This document shows, in pieces, positions 34,421-42,845 of a stretch of DNA of 45,196 nucleotides. This DNA is from Cytophagales bacterium (GTDB taxonomy: Bacteria; Bacteroidota; Bacteroidia; Cytophagales; Cyclobacteriaceae): assembly GCA_003500135.1 (NCBI GenBank), contig DNTA01000325.1:1-45196 (forward strand), written 5' to 3'. The position numbers were made by a program, and so were the translations under genes. The notes under the pieces are model-generated. The model made no database searches, was not told the origin of the DNA, and saw nothing but the letters and a program-made list of their open reading frames with translations. Every line of letters begins with the position of its first letter. The stretch's first letter is position 1.

Positions 34421-35002
34421 CTATTGATTTATAATTTTTTGAATTGTTTCAGTTGGCATTTCCGGGAATGGGGTAGGCTTTTCGGGCTTTTTATCAGGGT
34501 TACCCACGAATAATGACCACCAGCCCACATCTCTGTATTGTCCCATTTTATAGCCAATATTGCGATAAATGCCAATTTTTTCAAACCCCAACTTTTCATG
34601 AAAAGCCACAGAGGCATCATTGGGCAAGGTGATGCCCGCCAGAAAATTGACATAGCCCTGTTCGATTAATATATGCATCAATACCTTGTACAAATGCCTG
34701 GCCACCCCTTTTTTGCGCCAATCCGGATGCACATACACACTCAATTCGCTGTTCCACTGATAGGCTGCCCGTGACCGGTGCGCCCCTCCATAGGCGTAAC
34801 CCACCACCTCGTTTTGTTTATCCGTGGCAACAAGCCAAGGAAATTCCGATAGCGTCTTTTCTATGCGGGTCAAAAAATCAACTTCTGAAGGTACTTCTGT
34901 TTCGAAGCTTGTCCACCCACTTTCAATAAAAGGCCGGTAAATGCCGAGCATACCGCCGCAATGGGCGCTTTTGGCGATGCATAGGTTGATGGCGGTGGAC
35001 AT
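34421..35002 (-). CDS. GNAT family N-acetyltransferase (phosphinothricin acetyltransferase-like)
   Basis: Cytosolic acyltransferase (193 aa) of the GNAT fold. The acetyl-CoA loop reads HPDWRKKGVARHLYK (R-x-x-G-x-A). The N-terminal IYRPFIESGWTSFETEVPS segment and LPNDASVAFHEKLGFEKIG before the last strand match the Bar/Pat/MnaT-like subfamily, which acetylates phosphinothricin, methionine sulfoximine or related amino acids. The true substrate is not known. It is the first gene of a two-gene minus-strand operon with the TRIC channel. Confidence 0.87.
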   Translation of the reverse strand: MSTAINLCIAKSAHCGGMLGIYRPFIESGWTSFETEVPSEVDFLTRIEKTLSEFPWLVATDKQNEVVGYAYGGAHRSRAAYQWNSELSVYVHPDWRKKGVARHLYKVLMHILIEQGYVNFLAGITLPNDASVAFHEKLGFEKIGIYRNIGYKMGQYRDVGWWSLFVGNPDKKPEKPTPFPEMPTETIQKIINQ

Positions 35003-35090
35003 AGATTATACTTTGTTTGCTTTAAAATACGTAGATTTAATACCGTATTCAAAAGGCAAAAATACGGTAAAGCAAGAATAGATTAATAAA

Positions 35091-35936
35091 ATGAAGTTCA
35101 TTTTCGGAAAAAAACTGGTGGATCAAAATGAGGTGGCCATTGGATACAATGATCTGGCCTTATTGCGCGGCTATGGCCTGTTCGATTTCTTTCGGTATGT
35201 CAACTTTCAACCGCTATTTATCGATGACCATTTGGAGCGCCTATACCGTTCGGCCGACCGCCTGAGGCTGCGATGCCCGATCGGTCGACGGCAACTGAAG
35301 ATGCTGATCCATCGGATGATCAGGGAAAACGGAATGAAAGACGGGGCCGTCCGCATGATCCTTACCGGGGGTTACACCGAAAATGCCTGGTCAATCAGCA
35401 GGCCCAACTTTTACGCTACCAATGAACCGGTACGTTTCCCGGATGCACACCACTATGAAAAGGGCATAAAACTGCTTAGTGAATCATACCTGAGAGATGT
35501 ACCCGACGTCAAAACCATAAACTACCTCATGGGCATTTACCGCCAGCCCGAACTGGATGCCGCCGGCGCTTTTGACCTGCTATTTCATCAAGATGGGAGG
35601 ATCAGTGAGCTGACCAGGAGCAACTTTTATATTGTAGATGAAGGCGGGACCATAAAAACCCCGGTACGCGACATATTACAGGGCGTTACCCGAAAGCATC
35701 TTTTAAAATTCGCTTCGGAACACTACCCGGTCATGGAAACGGATATAACCCTCAACGACCTGAAAACTGTAAAAGAAGCCTTCATAACCGGAACGACCAA
35801 AAAGGTTCTTGCCGTCCGTCAGGTGGATGATAGGGTAATTGGTGAAGGGCAACCCGGGCCGGTTACCCTCGACCTGATGAAACGTTTTGAACTTTATTGT
35901 AAGGCATGGACGGATAAGGAAGACTCCTTCAATTAG
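35091..35936 (+). CDS. Class-IV PLP-dependent aminotransferase
   Basis: Cytosolic aminotransferase (281 aa) of fold type IV (branched-chain/D-amino-acid aminotransferase/PabC group). The PLP Schiff-base lysine is Lys141 in VKTINYLM, the PLP-nitrogen Glu is Glu173 in ISELTRSNFYIV, and the phosphate-binding GVTRKHLLK follows. The N-terminus with RGYGLFDFFRY is typical. It could be aminodeoxychorismate lyase, completing p-aminobenzoate synthesis with PabA, or an amino-acid transaminase. Sequence alone does not decide. Transcribed alone, it ends one base before the stop of the convergent lipoprotein gene. Confidence 0.88.
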   Translation: MKFIFGKKLVDQNEVAIGYNDLALLRGYGLFDFFRYVNFQPLFIDDHLERLYRSADRLRLRCPIGRRQLKMLIHRMIRENGMKDGAVRMILTGGYTENAWSISRPNFYATNEPVRFPDAHHYEKGIKLLSESYLRDVPDVKTINYLMGIYRQPELDAAGAFDLLFHQDGRISELTRSNFYIVDEGGTIKTPVRDILQGVTRKHLLKFASEHYPVMETDITLNDLKTVKEAFITGTTKKVLAVRQVDDRVIGEGQPGPVTLDLMKRFELYCKAWTDKEDSFN

Positions 35937-35937
35937 C

Positions 35938-37041
35938 TCAATCCCTTTTAAGCCCTGGCCGTTTAGGACGGTAAAGCAATAATCCAAGCGCAATGGCAAT
36001 GATAATGGCGGTTATCCAATAGGCCCAGGTATTGGGGTATTTCGATTTGGCGGTCATAACCAGGTCATTGGCCAGGTAACGCTCGGCTTCTACTTCCCAG
36101 CAAAGTGTATCGCCATTTACTACCAGGGCATTCGTCTCCAGTAATCGGCCATCCATACAAATACAGTTCGTATAAGATTCCTCCAAAGCATTTTCAAACT
36201 GCTGACTGATCGTTTTCCAGCTTCCCTTCTCTGCACATTGTACCGCCTGATTAATTGTTACACTATCTTCCTCAGGATATATCTTTTGCAAAAAGGTATG
36301 TACCCTTTCATCCGGTTCATTTTCAAAAATATCAAGCTCCAAGACTTCAAAATCAAGGCTATCCAGATGGTTTTTGAAAACAGTGGGTTCGGTTTGTCCT
36401 GACATTTGACACATACACGTATCCACGCAATGCAAATATGTTTTAATAAGGCTTCTGTAGAGTACCTTTTCGTGTTTAGCTTCTATTTCATACAGTAGGT
36501 TTTTTTGGGCTGCACTATCCAGTTTGGCAACTGCCGGATGTTCACGGGGCTCGTATGCATTATAAATTTCGTACTCCTGATCGGTCATATAAATATGGTA
36601 ATCGACCGTCATGAATATGCTTTTGTAAACTTCGCGGTAAGTCAACGTGCTGAAAAACCAATTAAACTGTTTTTCCACTTTCACTTGTCGATCCAGCAGC
36701 TTTAGCTGTGAAGCATTTTCTTCATAGGCCTGATTGAGAGCATCAGCTGAAGGATAAGCGCGCTCCAAGGTATACCGATAAATTACGCTTTGGCTACCGG
36801 TATCACTCGTATGCATTTCATATTTCCAGTTTGTCGAATCTACAGGTATGGGTAACCAGGAAAACCTGATGCTGTCGTGATCAGAATGGACTATTACCTT
36901 CTGATCAATGCTACCATCGCGGTTTATGGTAGAAACAACTTTGGTTTTAGGTGGGCAGGCGCTAAGGCCAACCATCAGGATCAACATCCATAAGGGCTGT
37001 TTAAGTATCCTGATATTTTTTATTATTCGTTTCATGATCAT
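35938..37041 (-). CDS. Lipoprotein with a C-terminal membrane helix, downstream of ECF sigma/anti-sigma
   Basis: Protein of 367 aa (365 from the second ATG at 37035) that I cannot name. It has a lipoprotein signal with lipobox LSAC followed by PPK. A beta-rich region comes next (TKVVSTINRDGSIDQKVIV). The middle has a CxxxxC-x-C cluster (CVDTCMC), and another Cys pair (NCICMDG) lies near residue 298. A C-terminal TM helix at about 341-358 is followed by a basic tail. The part before the TM helix resembles the end of DUF3153/LppM-like domains. A lipid anchor and a TM helix in one chain is unusual. Five bases follow the anti-sigma gene, so it is part of the sigma operon. Confidence 0.75.
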   Translation of the reverse strand: MIMKRIIKNIRILKQPLWMLILMVGLSACPPKTKVVSTINRDGSIDQKVIVHSDHDSIRFSWLPIPVDSTNWKYEMHTSDTGSQSVIYRYTLERAYPSADALNQAYEENASQLKLLDRQVKVEKQFNWFFSTLTYREVYKSIFMTVDYHIYMTDQEYEIYNAYEPREHPAVAKLDSAAQKNLLYEIEAKHEKVLYRSLIKTYLHCVDTCMCQMSGQTEPTVFKNHLDSLDFEVLELDIFENEPDERVHTFLQKIYPEEDSVTINQAVQCAEKGSWKTISQQFENALEESYTNCICMDGRLLETNALVVNGDTLCWEVEAERYLANDLVMTAKSKYPNTWAYWITAIIIAIALGLLLYRPKRPGLKRD

Positions 37042-37046
37042 CTTTT

Positions 37047-37655
37047 TTAGAGCTCCACTTTTTCTGGAGCTGGTTCATACCGCCAACCCGGATAGTGTTT
37101 ATCCAGATAGCGTGCAATTTCCTTTAGTTCGCTTTCTTTTAGTTTGTACAGTTCCTTCCATTTTTGTTGATCATCAGGAAGGTTTTGCAGGCGCTTTTTC
37201 AGGAAAAGCGTTAGTTCCACATCTTTACTTTCCGGTTCTTTTATCTGGTTAGGAATACTGGAAAGATGCTGCTCAAGCCGGTCCAGTTTCTTTTGTATGG
37301 TGTATTGCTGATAGCCATACAGCATTATGAAAAAGGAGGCCGCTACGGCAAAAGCTATTTTAAGCCTGTTAACCCAGCTTTGGGGCATTTCCACCACTTT
37401 TTGATCCACTTCAAATGTGTGATCCAGCAATTCTCTTGCGTCATTTTCATTTAACTCATAGGTATTTGAGCGTTCTTCAGCCACCATTTCTGCCAATTGC
37501 CGATAGGGTTGAAGCCGTTCCCTACAAGATGAACAATGCTTGAGGTGTTCCTCCATTTGTTTGGCCTCAATATTATCGGGTTCGCCAAAGGCAAGTGCCT
37601 GTAGCATTGGCTCATCGATGCATTTTCCCTGCTCTTGCTCTTTCCTGTTTTTCAT
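37047..37655 (-). CDS. Transmembrane anti-sigma factor with zinc-binding N-terminus
   Basis: Anti-sigma factor (202 aa). The cytoplasmic zinc-finger motif HLKHCSSC (His37/His40, Cys41, Cys44) matches the ZAS H-x3-C-x2-C pattern. A single TM helix lies at about 98-115, and a periplasmic helical tail follows with many charged residues. This layout holds an ECF sigma factor inactive at the membrane until an envelope signal arrives. It overlaps the sigma factor gene by 44 bases, typical for co-regulated pairs. Confidence 0.9.
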   Translation of the reverse strand: MKNRKEQEQGKCIDEPMLQALAFGEPDNIEAKQMEEHLKHCSSCRERLQPYRQLAEMVAEERSNTYELNENDARELLDHTFEVDQKVVEMPQSWVNRLKIAFAVAASFFIMLYGYQQYTIQKKLDRLEQHLSSIPNQIKEPESKDVELTLFLKKRLQNLPDDQQKWKELYKLKESELKEIARYLDKHYPGWRYEPAPEKVEL

Positions 37656-38151
37656 GATGGATCAATTGTTCTTTTAATTTCTTTCTGGCATAATACAAGT
37701 GGCTACGTGCCACGCCCTTTTTCAAACCCATTTCTTTTTCCACTTCTGCAAGCGGATAACCCTGCAGGTCATGAAGTATGAAAACTTCTTTCTGTTTTAA
37801 AGGTAAATGAGCTGCCAAGCTCACGATCAACATATGTTGTTCATGGCGTTCCATTTTCTCTTGTTGATTTTCCCTGGTTGCCATTTCCGTGGCATCACCT
37901 TTTTCCAGTTTTCGATAAGGTGATTTTAAATAGTCTTTACAGGTATTCAACACAATTACGCTGAGCCATACGGCAAAACTTCGGTTCCTGTCAAAATTTG
38001 TATAATTCTTCCAGGCTTTGATCATACTATCCTGCAAAAGGTCCCTGGCTACATCGGCATCATTCACCATTCTGAAGGCCAGTCCGTAAACTTTTGGCAG
38101 GCATTCTCTGACCAGTAAGCTAAATTCCCTTTTTTGCAGGCTTGATTTCAA
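37612..38151 (-). CDS. ECF-type RNA polymerase sigma factor
   Basis: Sigma-70 family ECF factor (179 aa). Region 2 includes FRMVNDADVARDLLQDSMIKAWKNY, and region 4 has LPLKQKEVFILHDLQGYPLAEVEKEMGLKKG, then RSHLYYARKKLK, the HTH for the -35 element. The start is TTG (38149-38151), as no ATG is in frame before a stop. It heads a three-gene operon with an anti-sigma factor (44-bp overlap) and a membrane lipoprotein. Such pairs respond to envelope or metal stress; the inducer here is unknown. Confidence 0.92.
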   Translation of the reverse strand: MKSSLQKREFSLLVRECLPKVYGLAFRMVNDADVARDLLQDSMIKAWKNYTNFDRNRSFAVWLSVIVLNTCKDYLKSPYRKLEKGDATEMATRENQQEKMERHEQHMLIVSLAAHLPLKQKEVFILHDLQGYPLAEVEKEMGLKKGVARSHLYYARKKLKEQLIHHEKQERARAGKMHR

Positions 38152-38315
38152 AACTCGGTTTTTATGGTATTACGACGGATGAATCCAATTGTCAAATAAG
38201 GTAGCTGAATTTTATAAAATATTTGGACATGCTTTTATCCGTATAAAAAATATTACCGGAAAATTGATTCTTTGTCGGGAATCTCGTTTTTTACGATCGT
38301 AAGAAACCTGAACCT

Positions 38316-38891
38316 ATGGCGGACGACCACAATCATATTCCAAAGATCTTCCACAGCTACGACACCGGCCAGCCTTTTGATCACTGCAAAGTGTGTGGAC
38401 GAAACCTCCTCGACGGGCAGACGCGCTATTTTATTGAAAAGGCCGTAAACCAATACAAAGGGCTGAAAAAATCGGATGTGGTATTTGAATATGCTATCTG
38501 TATGCCCTGCTATGAAGAGATCAATCAAACGATGTCGGAAGAGTCGAAGAAAAATATTCAGGAGTATTTTACGCATCATGTCAATCTATTGGCACGCAAT
38601 CAGTTCCTGATGGGTGGAGTACGGCCCGATATTGACCACTGTCTGTCGCACTGCGTCATTACCCATACCCCGCGCAATGATACCGAGCAATACCAGATTG
38701 TCGGCCTGTTTCAGGGCAATCAGATCGTATACGAAACCATGCCTATGATGATCAGCATGGAGGCGATAGATGAAATGGCCAACCTGCTTTCCAACAAAAC
38801 CCTGGACGGCCTCAATGACTTTATGGACGACATCCTCGACCTGCCGCCTGAACTGAAGGGCCTGTTTAAAGATAAGCCGGTACTGATATAA
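38316..38891 (+). CDS. Conserved-looking cysteine-motif protein of unknown function
   Basis: Soluble, acidic protein (191 aa), not recognised. Two CxxC pairs, Cys24/Cys27 (CKVC) and Cys62/Cys65 (CMPC), are 34 residues apart and look like one zinc knuckle. A later HCLSHC adds Cys109 and Cys113. Long helical segments with NLLSNKTLDGLNDFMDDILDL follow. No signal peptide or membrane segment is seen. The gene is divergent from the ECF sigma operon across 164 bp, and could be controlled by it, but there is no direct sequence proof. Confidence 0.7.
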   Translation: MADDHNHIPKIFHSYDTGQPFDHCKVCGRNLLDGQTRYFIEKAVNQYKGLKKSDVVFEYAICMPCYEEINQTMSEESKKNIQEYFTHHVNLLARNQFLMGGVRPDIDHCLSHCVITHTPRNDTEQYQIVGLFQGNQIVYETMPMMISMEAIDEMANLLSNKTLDGLNDFMDDILDLPPELKGLFKDKPVLI

Positions 38892-38981
38892 GTTTAAGAC
38901 TCGGAGTTCAGCTCAACTCCCTTCTGAAGACAATAGGCTGGAAGAATTAGCTCGAAGCTGGAGGCTGGAAGGTTTGTTCTT
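38892..38981. repeat. Short imperfect tandem repeats
   Basis: Near-repeats of the form AGCTGGAGGCTGGAAG occur around 38955-38971, with further GGCTGGAAG copies nearby (38937). This kind of simple intergenic repeat separates the Cys-motif gene from the IS66 remnant. Confidence 0.4.
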
Positions 38982-39314
38982 AACCGGAAGAATATTTTGT
39001 TATGGGTTCAGGCAATCAGCTATGCTATTGGAATGTGGCGCCGTATAGAGCGATATCTTGAAGATGGCAGATATGAAATCGACAATAATTGGGTTGTAAA
39101 CCCCATCAGACCCATAGCTATTGGAAGAATGAATTATCTGTTCGCCGGCTCACATAAGGCGGCACAAAGAGCGGCAATGATATACTCACTGCTAGCCACC
39201 TGTAAGAAAAACAATGTCGAGGCTTCTGCATGGCTCACTGACGTGATTACCAAAATCCAGGACCAACCGATCAATAAAATTGAAGGCCTACTGCCTGAAA
39301 AGTGGCAGAAATAA
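38982..39314 (+). pseudogene. IS66 family transposase, C-terminal remnant
   Basis: The frame reads AISYAIGMWRRIERYLEDGRYEIDNN, then IRPIAIGRMNYLFAGSHKAAQRAAMIYSL, the conserved C-terminal end of IS66 transposases (DDE tail). About 110 residues remain of the roughly 500 expected, and the catalytic core is missing. The DNA just after the stop, TGTACTTTACGAGGTGGTTAC, resembles an IS66-type terminal end. It is a truncated copy and cannot move on its own. Confidence 0.85.
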
Positions 39315-39379
39315 GCCCCTTGTAAAACCACTGTCGTACCAAGCTGGAAATGGTGTGTACTTTACGAGGTGGTTACTTT

Positions 39380-39673
39380 GAAAGAAGAAGGATCGGCAAG
39401 CCCATGGGCAATGGTGCCATGCAGGTCATCGTCCGCAATGCCATGGCCGATGCCGGCTTTGAAAAAGGCATGTACTCGGCACATAGCCTGAGACACTCGT
39501 TTGCCACCCACCTGCTGGACCAGGGCATAGACCTGCACACCATCAAGGCGCTTCCCGGGCACTCCAGAATCGAAACCACTATGGTTTACCTACACCTGCA
39601 AGAATGTAAACGGGCCGCCCTGGTATCCCCTTTTGATCATCTAAATCCCCAGTGCCATGTCAACAAGGATTAA
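39380..39673 (+). pseudogene. Tyrosine recombinase, C-terminal remnant
   Basis: Only the C-terminal catalytic part of a phage/XerD-type integrase remains (about 98 aa). The Arg-His-x-x-Arg region is seen as HSLRHSFATHLLDQG, the later His is in LPGHSRIETT, and the nucleophile Tyr is in MVYLHLQ. The first catalytic Arg and the N-terminal arm domain are absent. The end SPFDHL is like integrases linked with IS91-type elements. It lies directly behind the IS66 tail with no intact start, so it is a fragment. Confidence 0.8.
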
Positions 39674-39934
39674 GACAGGCTTCCAGGCATTGTTCGATCC
39701 CCATGGCTTTGCCTGGAAAAACAACCACACCAGAGCCGTGGCTTCCAAAATCCATTCCTGCCATAGGTAGGCAGGCAACGAATAACTGAAAAAACGAACA
39801 GGTCCAAACCAACCATTAAAAATCCTCAAAGACCATCACCCTTTGAGGCGTTTTCTAAACGTTTTTTCAGCTATTCGGCTAAATGTTGGCGATTTATGTA
39901 ATTATTAGAGTACTAATCAGATAAAACTCTTTGT
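39674..39934. other. Spacer with inverted repeats
   Basis: A CCTGCC/GGCAGG inverted repeat sits at 39758-39776, and a CCTCAAAG/CTTTGAGG hairpin at 39824-39848 is followed by T-rich DNA. The hairpin could end transcription or be a transposon end. No intact gene was found. Confidence 0.4.
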
Positions 39935-41071
39935 CTAGTTTTTAATGTACCCTAACTGCTTATAAAGTTCCGTTGATTGCTTCAAATAGCGATCTTTATT
40001 GGTTTCTCTAAACCATGCCTTGGAAACTTGTTCGTTATTGTAGAGGCGACCGTCTTTCCATTCTGAAATCCCAGCAATTTTTGTCCGAGGCCAGTCTTCG
40101 TTGATAAAACTAATGGCTTTAATATTCTTGCTGTAGGCAAACGTAAAGAAATTGACAAACCATTGATCCCAGACCTCAATATTTTTCTTATCGATACCGT
40201 AGATCGGGTTAGACTCTGCAATCATTACCGGTTTCTTGTGTTGTTTGGCAAATTTCAGCACATTATCACAATAAGGGCCAAAGTCAGTATCACCATAAGC
40301 ATGCCCAAAGACAGATATAGCTACCCAGTCCACATAATCATCACCTGGATACCAGGCAGACAGGGGATAGTCCTTAAAAGGTTTGGATGCATATGAATGC
40401 CAAACAAATGCGATGTTATCCACTCCTTTTGCTCGCATAAGATCAACGATATGCCTGTAGGCCTTGACATATTCCTCCGGTTCAAGTTCGTTGTGCGGTC
40501 CGTCAAATTCGTAACCGATCCTCAAGTAGATTGGTCTGTTAACCGATTTAGCCCAAGAAATATATTTCTTAACAACCCGGTCATAATCCCCATTGCCAGC
40601 TTTTTTCGCAACATCCCATTTCCCCACCATCCACATGGCGCTTTGAACAACTGTATTAGGAAATTTTTCTATCAACATCTGGTGGTTTTGAGAAGATCCT
40701 GTTTCATGTTGATGGGCTTCCGTAATACCGGCAAATTCAGGAATTCCCCAATAAGCAGACCAACCCCCAGGGATCGGCCGATGCTGAAAATGATCCATGT
40801 ATTCAGTAATCCTTTCAACTGTCTGCCCCATAATAAGTAACGTTTTACCATCTGGTGGAACGAACTTCGAATGTTCATAATCATAAATAAATTCAGGGTC
40901 TATATCTGTTTGTATCTTTGAAACCATTTCCTCGGTGTTCTGAGCTGAGATTGACTTTTCCCTATTCTGTCCTTTTAATTCAACACAAGTGGAAATCAAA
41001 AACAACATAAGGAATGGTAAGTAATAACTACTGAGTAGTTTGTTGTATTGATAATTGAATAACTCTTTCAT
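39935..41071 (-). CDS. GH26-like glycoside hydrolase
   Basis: Exported protein (378 aa) of the clan GH-A TIM-barrel type, most like GH26 (beta-mannanases and related enzymes). The general acid/base is Glu188 in LRIGYEFDG and the nucleophile is Glu286 in VMIAESNP; HSYA (His225) and WYPGDDYVDWVAISVFG are also typical. A signal peptide is at about 1-35 (membrane core 17-28, then ELKGQ). The cysteine in ISTCVEL might be a lipobox, but the Thr before it is unusual. No PUL genes surround it, so it is an orphan CAZyme. Substrate is uncertain. Confidence 0.82.
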   Translation of the reverse strand: MKELFNYQYNKLLSSYYLPFLMLFLISTCVELKGQNREKSISAQNTEEMVSKIQTDIDPEFIYDYEHSKFVPPDGKTLLIMGQTVERITEYMDHFQHRPIPGGWSAYWGIPEFAGITEAHQHETGSSQNHQMLIEKFPNTVVQSAMWMVGKWDVAKKAGNGDYDRVVKKYISWAKSVNRPIYLRIGYEFDGPHNELEPEEYVKAYRHIVDLMRAKGVDNIAFVWHSYASKPFKDYPLSAWYPGDDYVDWVAISVFGHAYGDTDFGPYCDNVLKFAKQHKKPVMIAESNPIYGIDKKNIEVWDQWFVNFFTFAYSKNIKAISFINEDWPRTKIAGISEWKDGRLYNNEQVSKAWFRETNKDRYLKQSTELYKQLGYIKN

Positions 41072-41458
41072 CTTTTCTTTACTTTTTAATTATCGCTAAC
41101 TACAAAATATCAAAACCCCTTCCTGATATACCCCCCCTAATAATGGTGGGTGAATATCTGGAAGTCCCTGCTAAGATAATCACTTTTTGTAAAGGCGCGG
41201 GTTGAAATAATGCGGTTTTATAAAGAGGCGGTCTACATGTACCTGGGCTTTGCTTTATAATTTGTTACAGTGAAAAGGCCTATGAGATCACACCAAAGGG
41301 GCAACCATGGTTTCTTGGATGGGTCGCCGGGACCACCGGAATATTTAGCGCTTTAATTATGTAAACCCCGGATTTGTCCATCCCGAATATTTCGGGCCTC
41401 CAATGAACCGCAGCCCTACAGCGCATCATTAGAGCTTAGTTATTGGGCGCTGGCATTT
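41072..41458. other. Spacer with a coding-like remnant
   Basis: A plus-strand frame from about 41260 to TAA near 41363 reads SEKAYEITPKGQPWFLGWVAGTTGIFSALIM, a membrane-protein-like tail with no start. Just upstream, in another frame, is MRFYKEAVYMYLGFAL. Together they look like a frameshifted small membrane protein. CCCGAATATTTCGGG at 41382-41396 is a short palindrome. No intact gene is seen. Confidence 0.4.
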
Positions 41459-42043
41459 TCACCAATTAAAACTATATCCAATGTGCAGCGCTAAAATATA
41501 ATTGAATTTACTACGTTGATAATCAATACCATTCAGACTGTTTTTGTTGTCAATGTTAATTTCACTTCCAATATTAAACCACGGATTTAAATACAAGTCA
41601 ACTTTCTTAAATGGATACCAAACATATCCTGCTCTTAAATTTGGGTATAATGTTCTAAATCTTGTTCTTTCGTTTATAGAACTAAGCTCAACACTTTTGT
41701 CATACAGAAATATTGAAGGCCCGTAGTAAAAGCCTCGTCTTTTGTTTTTCAAATAGAATTCTGCAAATACTGCATAACTGGCCTCTAATTTTAAGTTTGT
41801 CCATCCATTTTCTTGATTTTCATTACTCATCATTGAGTTTGGGAAATCAGAACTATACACAGATGCCATAAAAGCTGTTTTTTGCATTTTTTTCGGACTG
41901 TATTTTATGCTAAAGGAATAGCCTCCCAGAATAAATGGAGCTGGGTCTAATTCTACTGATATGTAGCTTGTCATTAATGTATCTTGCGCGATAGCTGAGA
42001 CACTAAACAGAATTGCTAAGATTATAAAAAACTGTTTCATCAT
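41459..42043 (-). CDS. Outer-membrane beta-barrel protein, unknown function
   Basis: Protein of 194 aa with a signal peptide at about 1-20 (SAIAQ). The rest has alternating polar and aromatic residues in eight or so strands, with a C-terminal aromatic end (YSFNW), as in outer-membrane beta-barrels. Length fits a small eight-stranded barrel. Two adjacent ATG codons can start it. It lies 76 bp downstream of the Crp/Fnr gene on the same strand and might be its target or operon partner. No family name can be assigned with confidence. Confidence 0.7.
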   Translation of the reverse strand: MMKQFFIILAILFSVSAIAQDTLMTSYISVELDPAPFILGGYSFSIKYSPKKMQKTAFMASVYSSDFPNSMMSNENQENGWTNLKLEASYAVFAEFYLKNKRRGFYYGPSIFLYDKSVELSSINERTRFRTLYPNLRAGYVWYPFKKVDLYLNPWFNIGSEINIDNKNSLNGIDYQRSKFNYILALHIGYSFNW

Positions 42044-42119
42044 TTATTGTTTAAAAGTTTGCAATACAAAGTTCTAACTTTGAATTATGACTTCCATTAA
42101 CAAATGATAAGATGTGATT

Positions 42120-42686
42120 TTATTTAATTAAACCTTTCCTTAATCTACTTAGGGAGATGTTTGTAATACCTAAGTAGGTAGCAATATCTGTATGAGGCAC
42201 TAAATTTTCCAATAATGGAAATTGTTCTCTCAACTTTATTAGCCTCTCCTTTGCGGTAAGCGATGCCAACCCGATTTCTTTATCTACCTTACAGGCAAGT
42301 TCATTTCTCAATACTTGGTTTCCAAAATTTCTAATCTCTAGATTATTTACCATTAATTCGGCAAATATATTAGCATCAATACTTGCCAATTTTATATCTG
42401 TTAAAGACTTAAAACAAATCAATGAACGGTTGTTTGATGTTCTTGTTGTATATGGGGAAAGAACTGAATTTTCGTCAAAAAAAGAAAGTGTTATTTCGTT
42501 TCCTTCGGGATTAATAAGGTAGCTTTTGCAAACTCCTTCTAATAAAAAATACTCTTTATTATTTAGCTTATTCTTTTCGATAAAAGAAATGCCTTTGTCA
42601 TAGTTTTCATATTTGACAATCTTTTCAATTTCAGCAAGTGAGTTACTTGAAATTCGATATATGGAATTTATTATCTCTTTTATCAT
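42120..42686 (-). CDS. Crp/Fnr family transcriptional regulator
   Basis: Transcription factor (188 aa) with an N-terminal cyclic-nucleotide-binding-like beta-roll (about 20-110: YFLLEGVCKSYLINPEGNEITLSFFDENSV) and a C-terminal HTH (about 160-188: VPHTDIATYLGITNISLSRLRKGL). No Fe-S cysteines of Fnr type are seen. It resembles the short Bacteroidota Crp/Fnr regulators, ligand unknown. It is followed by the outer-membrane barrel gene. Its DNA is more AT-rich than the region's core genes. Confidence 0.88.
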   Translation of the reverse strand: MIKEIINSIYRISSNSLAEIEKIVKYENYDKGISFIEKNKLNNKEYFLLEGVCKSYLINPEGNEITLSFFDENSVLSPYTTRTSNNRSLICFKSLTDIKLASIDANIFAELMVNNLEIRNFGNQVLRNELACKVDKEIGLASLTAKERLIKLREQFPLLENLVPHTDIATYLGITNISLSRLRKGLIK

Positions 42687-42746
42687 TCAGGGTCTTTGTT
42701 TTGCTTTCGACTAAGGTCAATCCGTCTAAAAACCTTGGTTGATAGG

Positions 42747-42776
42747 GGCCAAAATACGGAAATTTTGGTTTTGGCC
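42747..42776. repeat. Inverted repeat between crp/fnr and the IS1182 remnant
   Basis: GGCCAAAA (42747-42754) and TTTTGGCC (42769-42776) form an eight-base stem, with an alternative CCAAAAT/ATTTTGG inner stem. No T-run follows on the minus strand, so a transposon end or regulatory site is as likely as a terminator. Confidence 0.35.
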
Positions 42777-42845
42777 ATCTTTTACGCGTCTAAAGTTAAT
42801 GTTTTGGATTGAAACTGAAATTTCTTTGAAATGGAATACCCGGCT

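Noticed and set aside
39657..39767. 36-codon ORF starting MSTRIKTGFQALFDPHG behind the recombinase tail
   Set aside because: It could be the beginning of an IS91-type transposase, but the similarity is too weak and it stops early.
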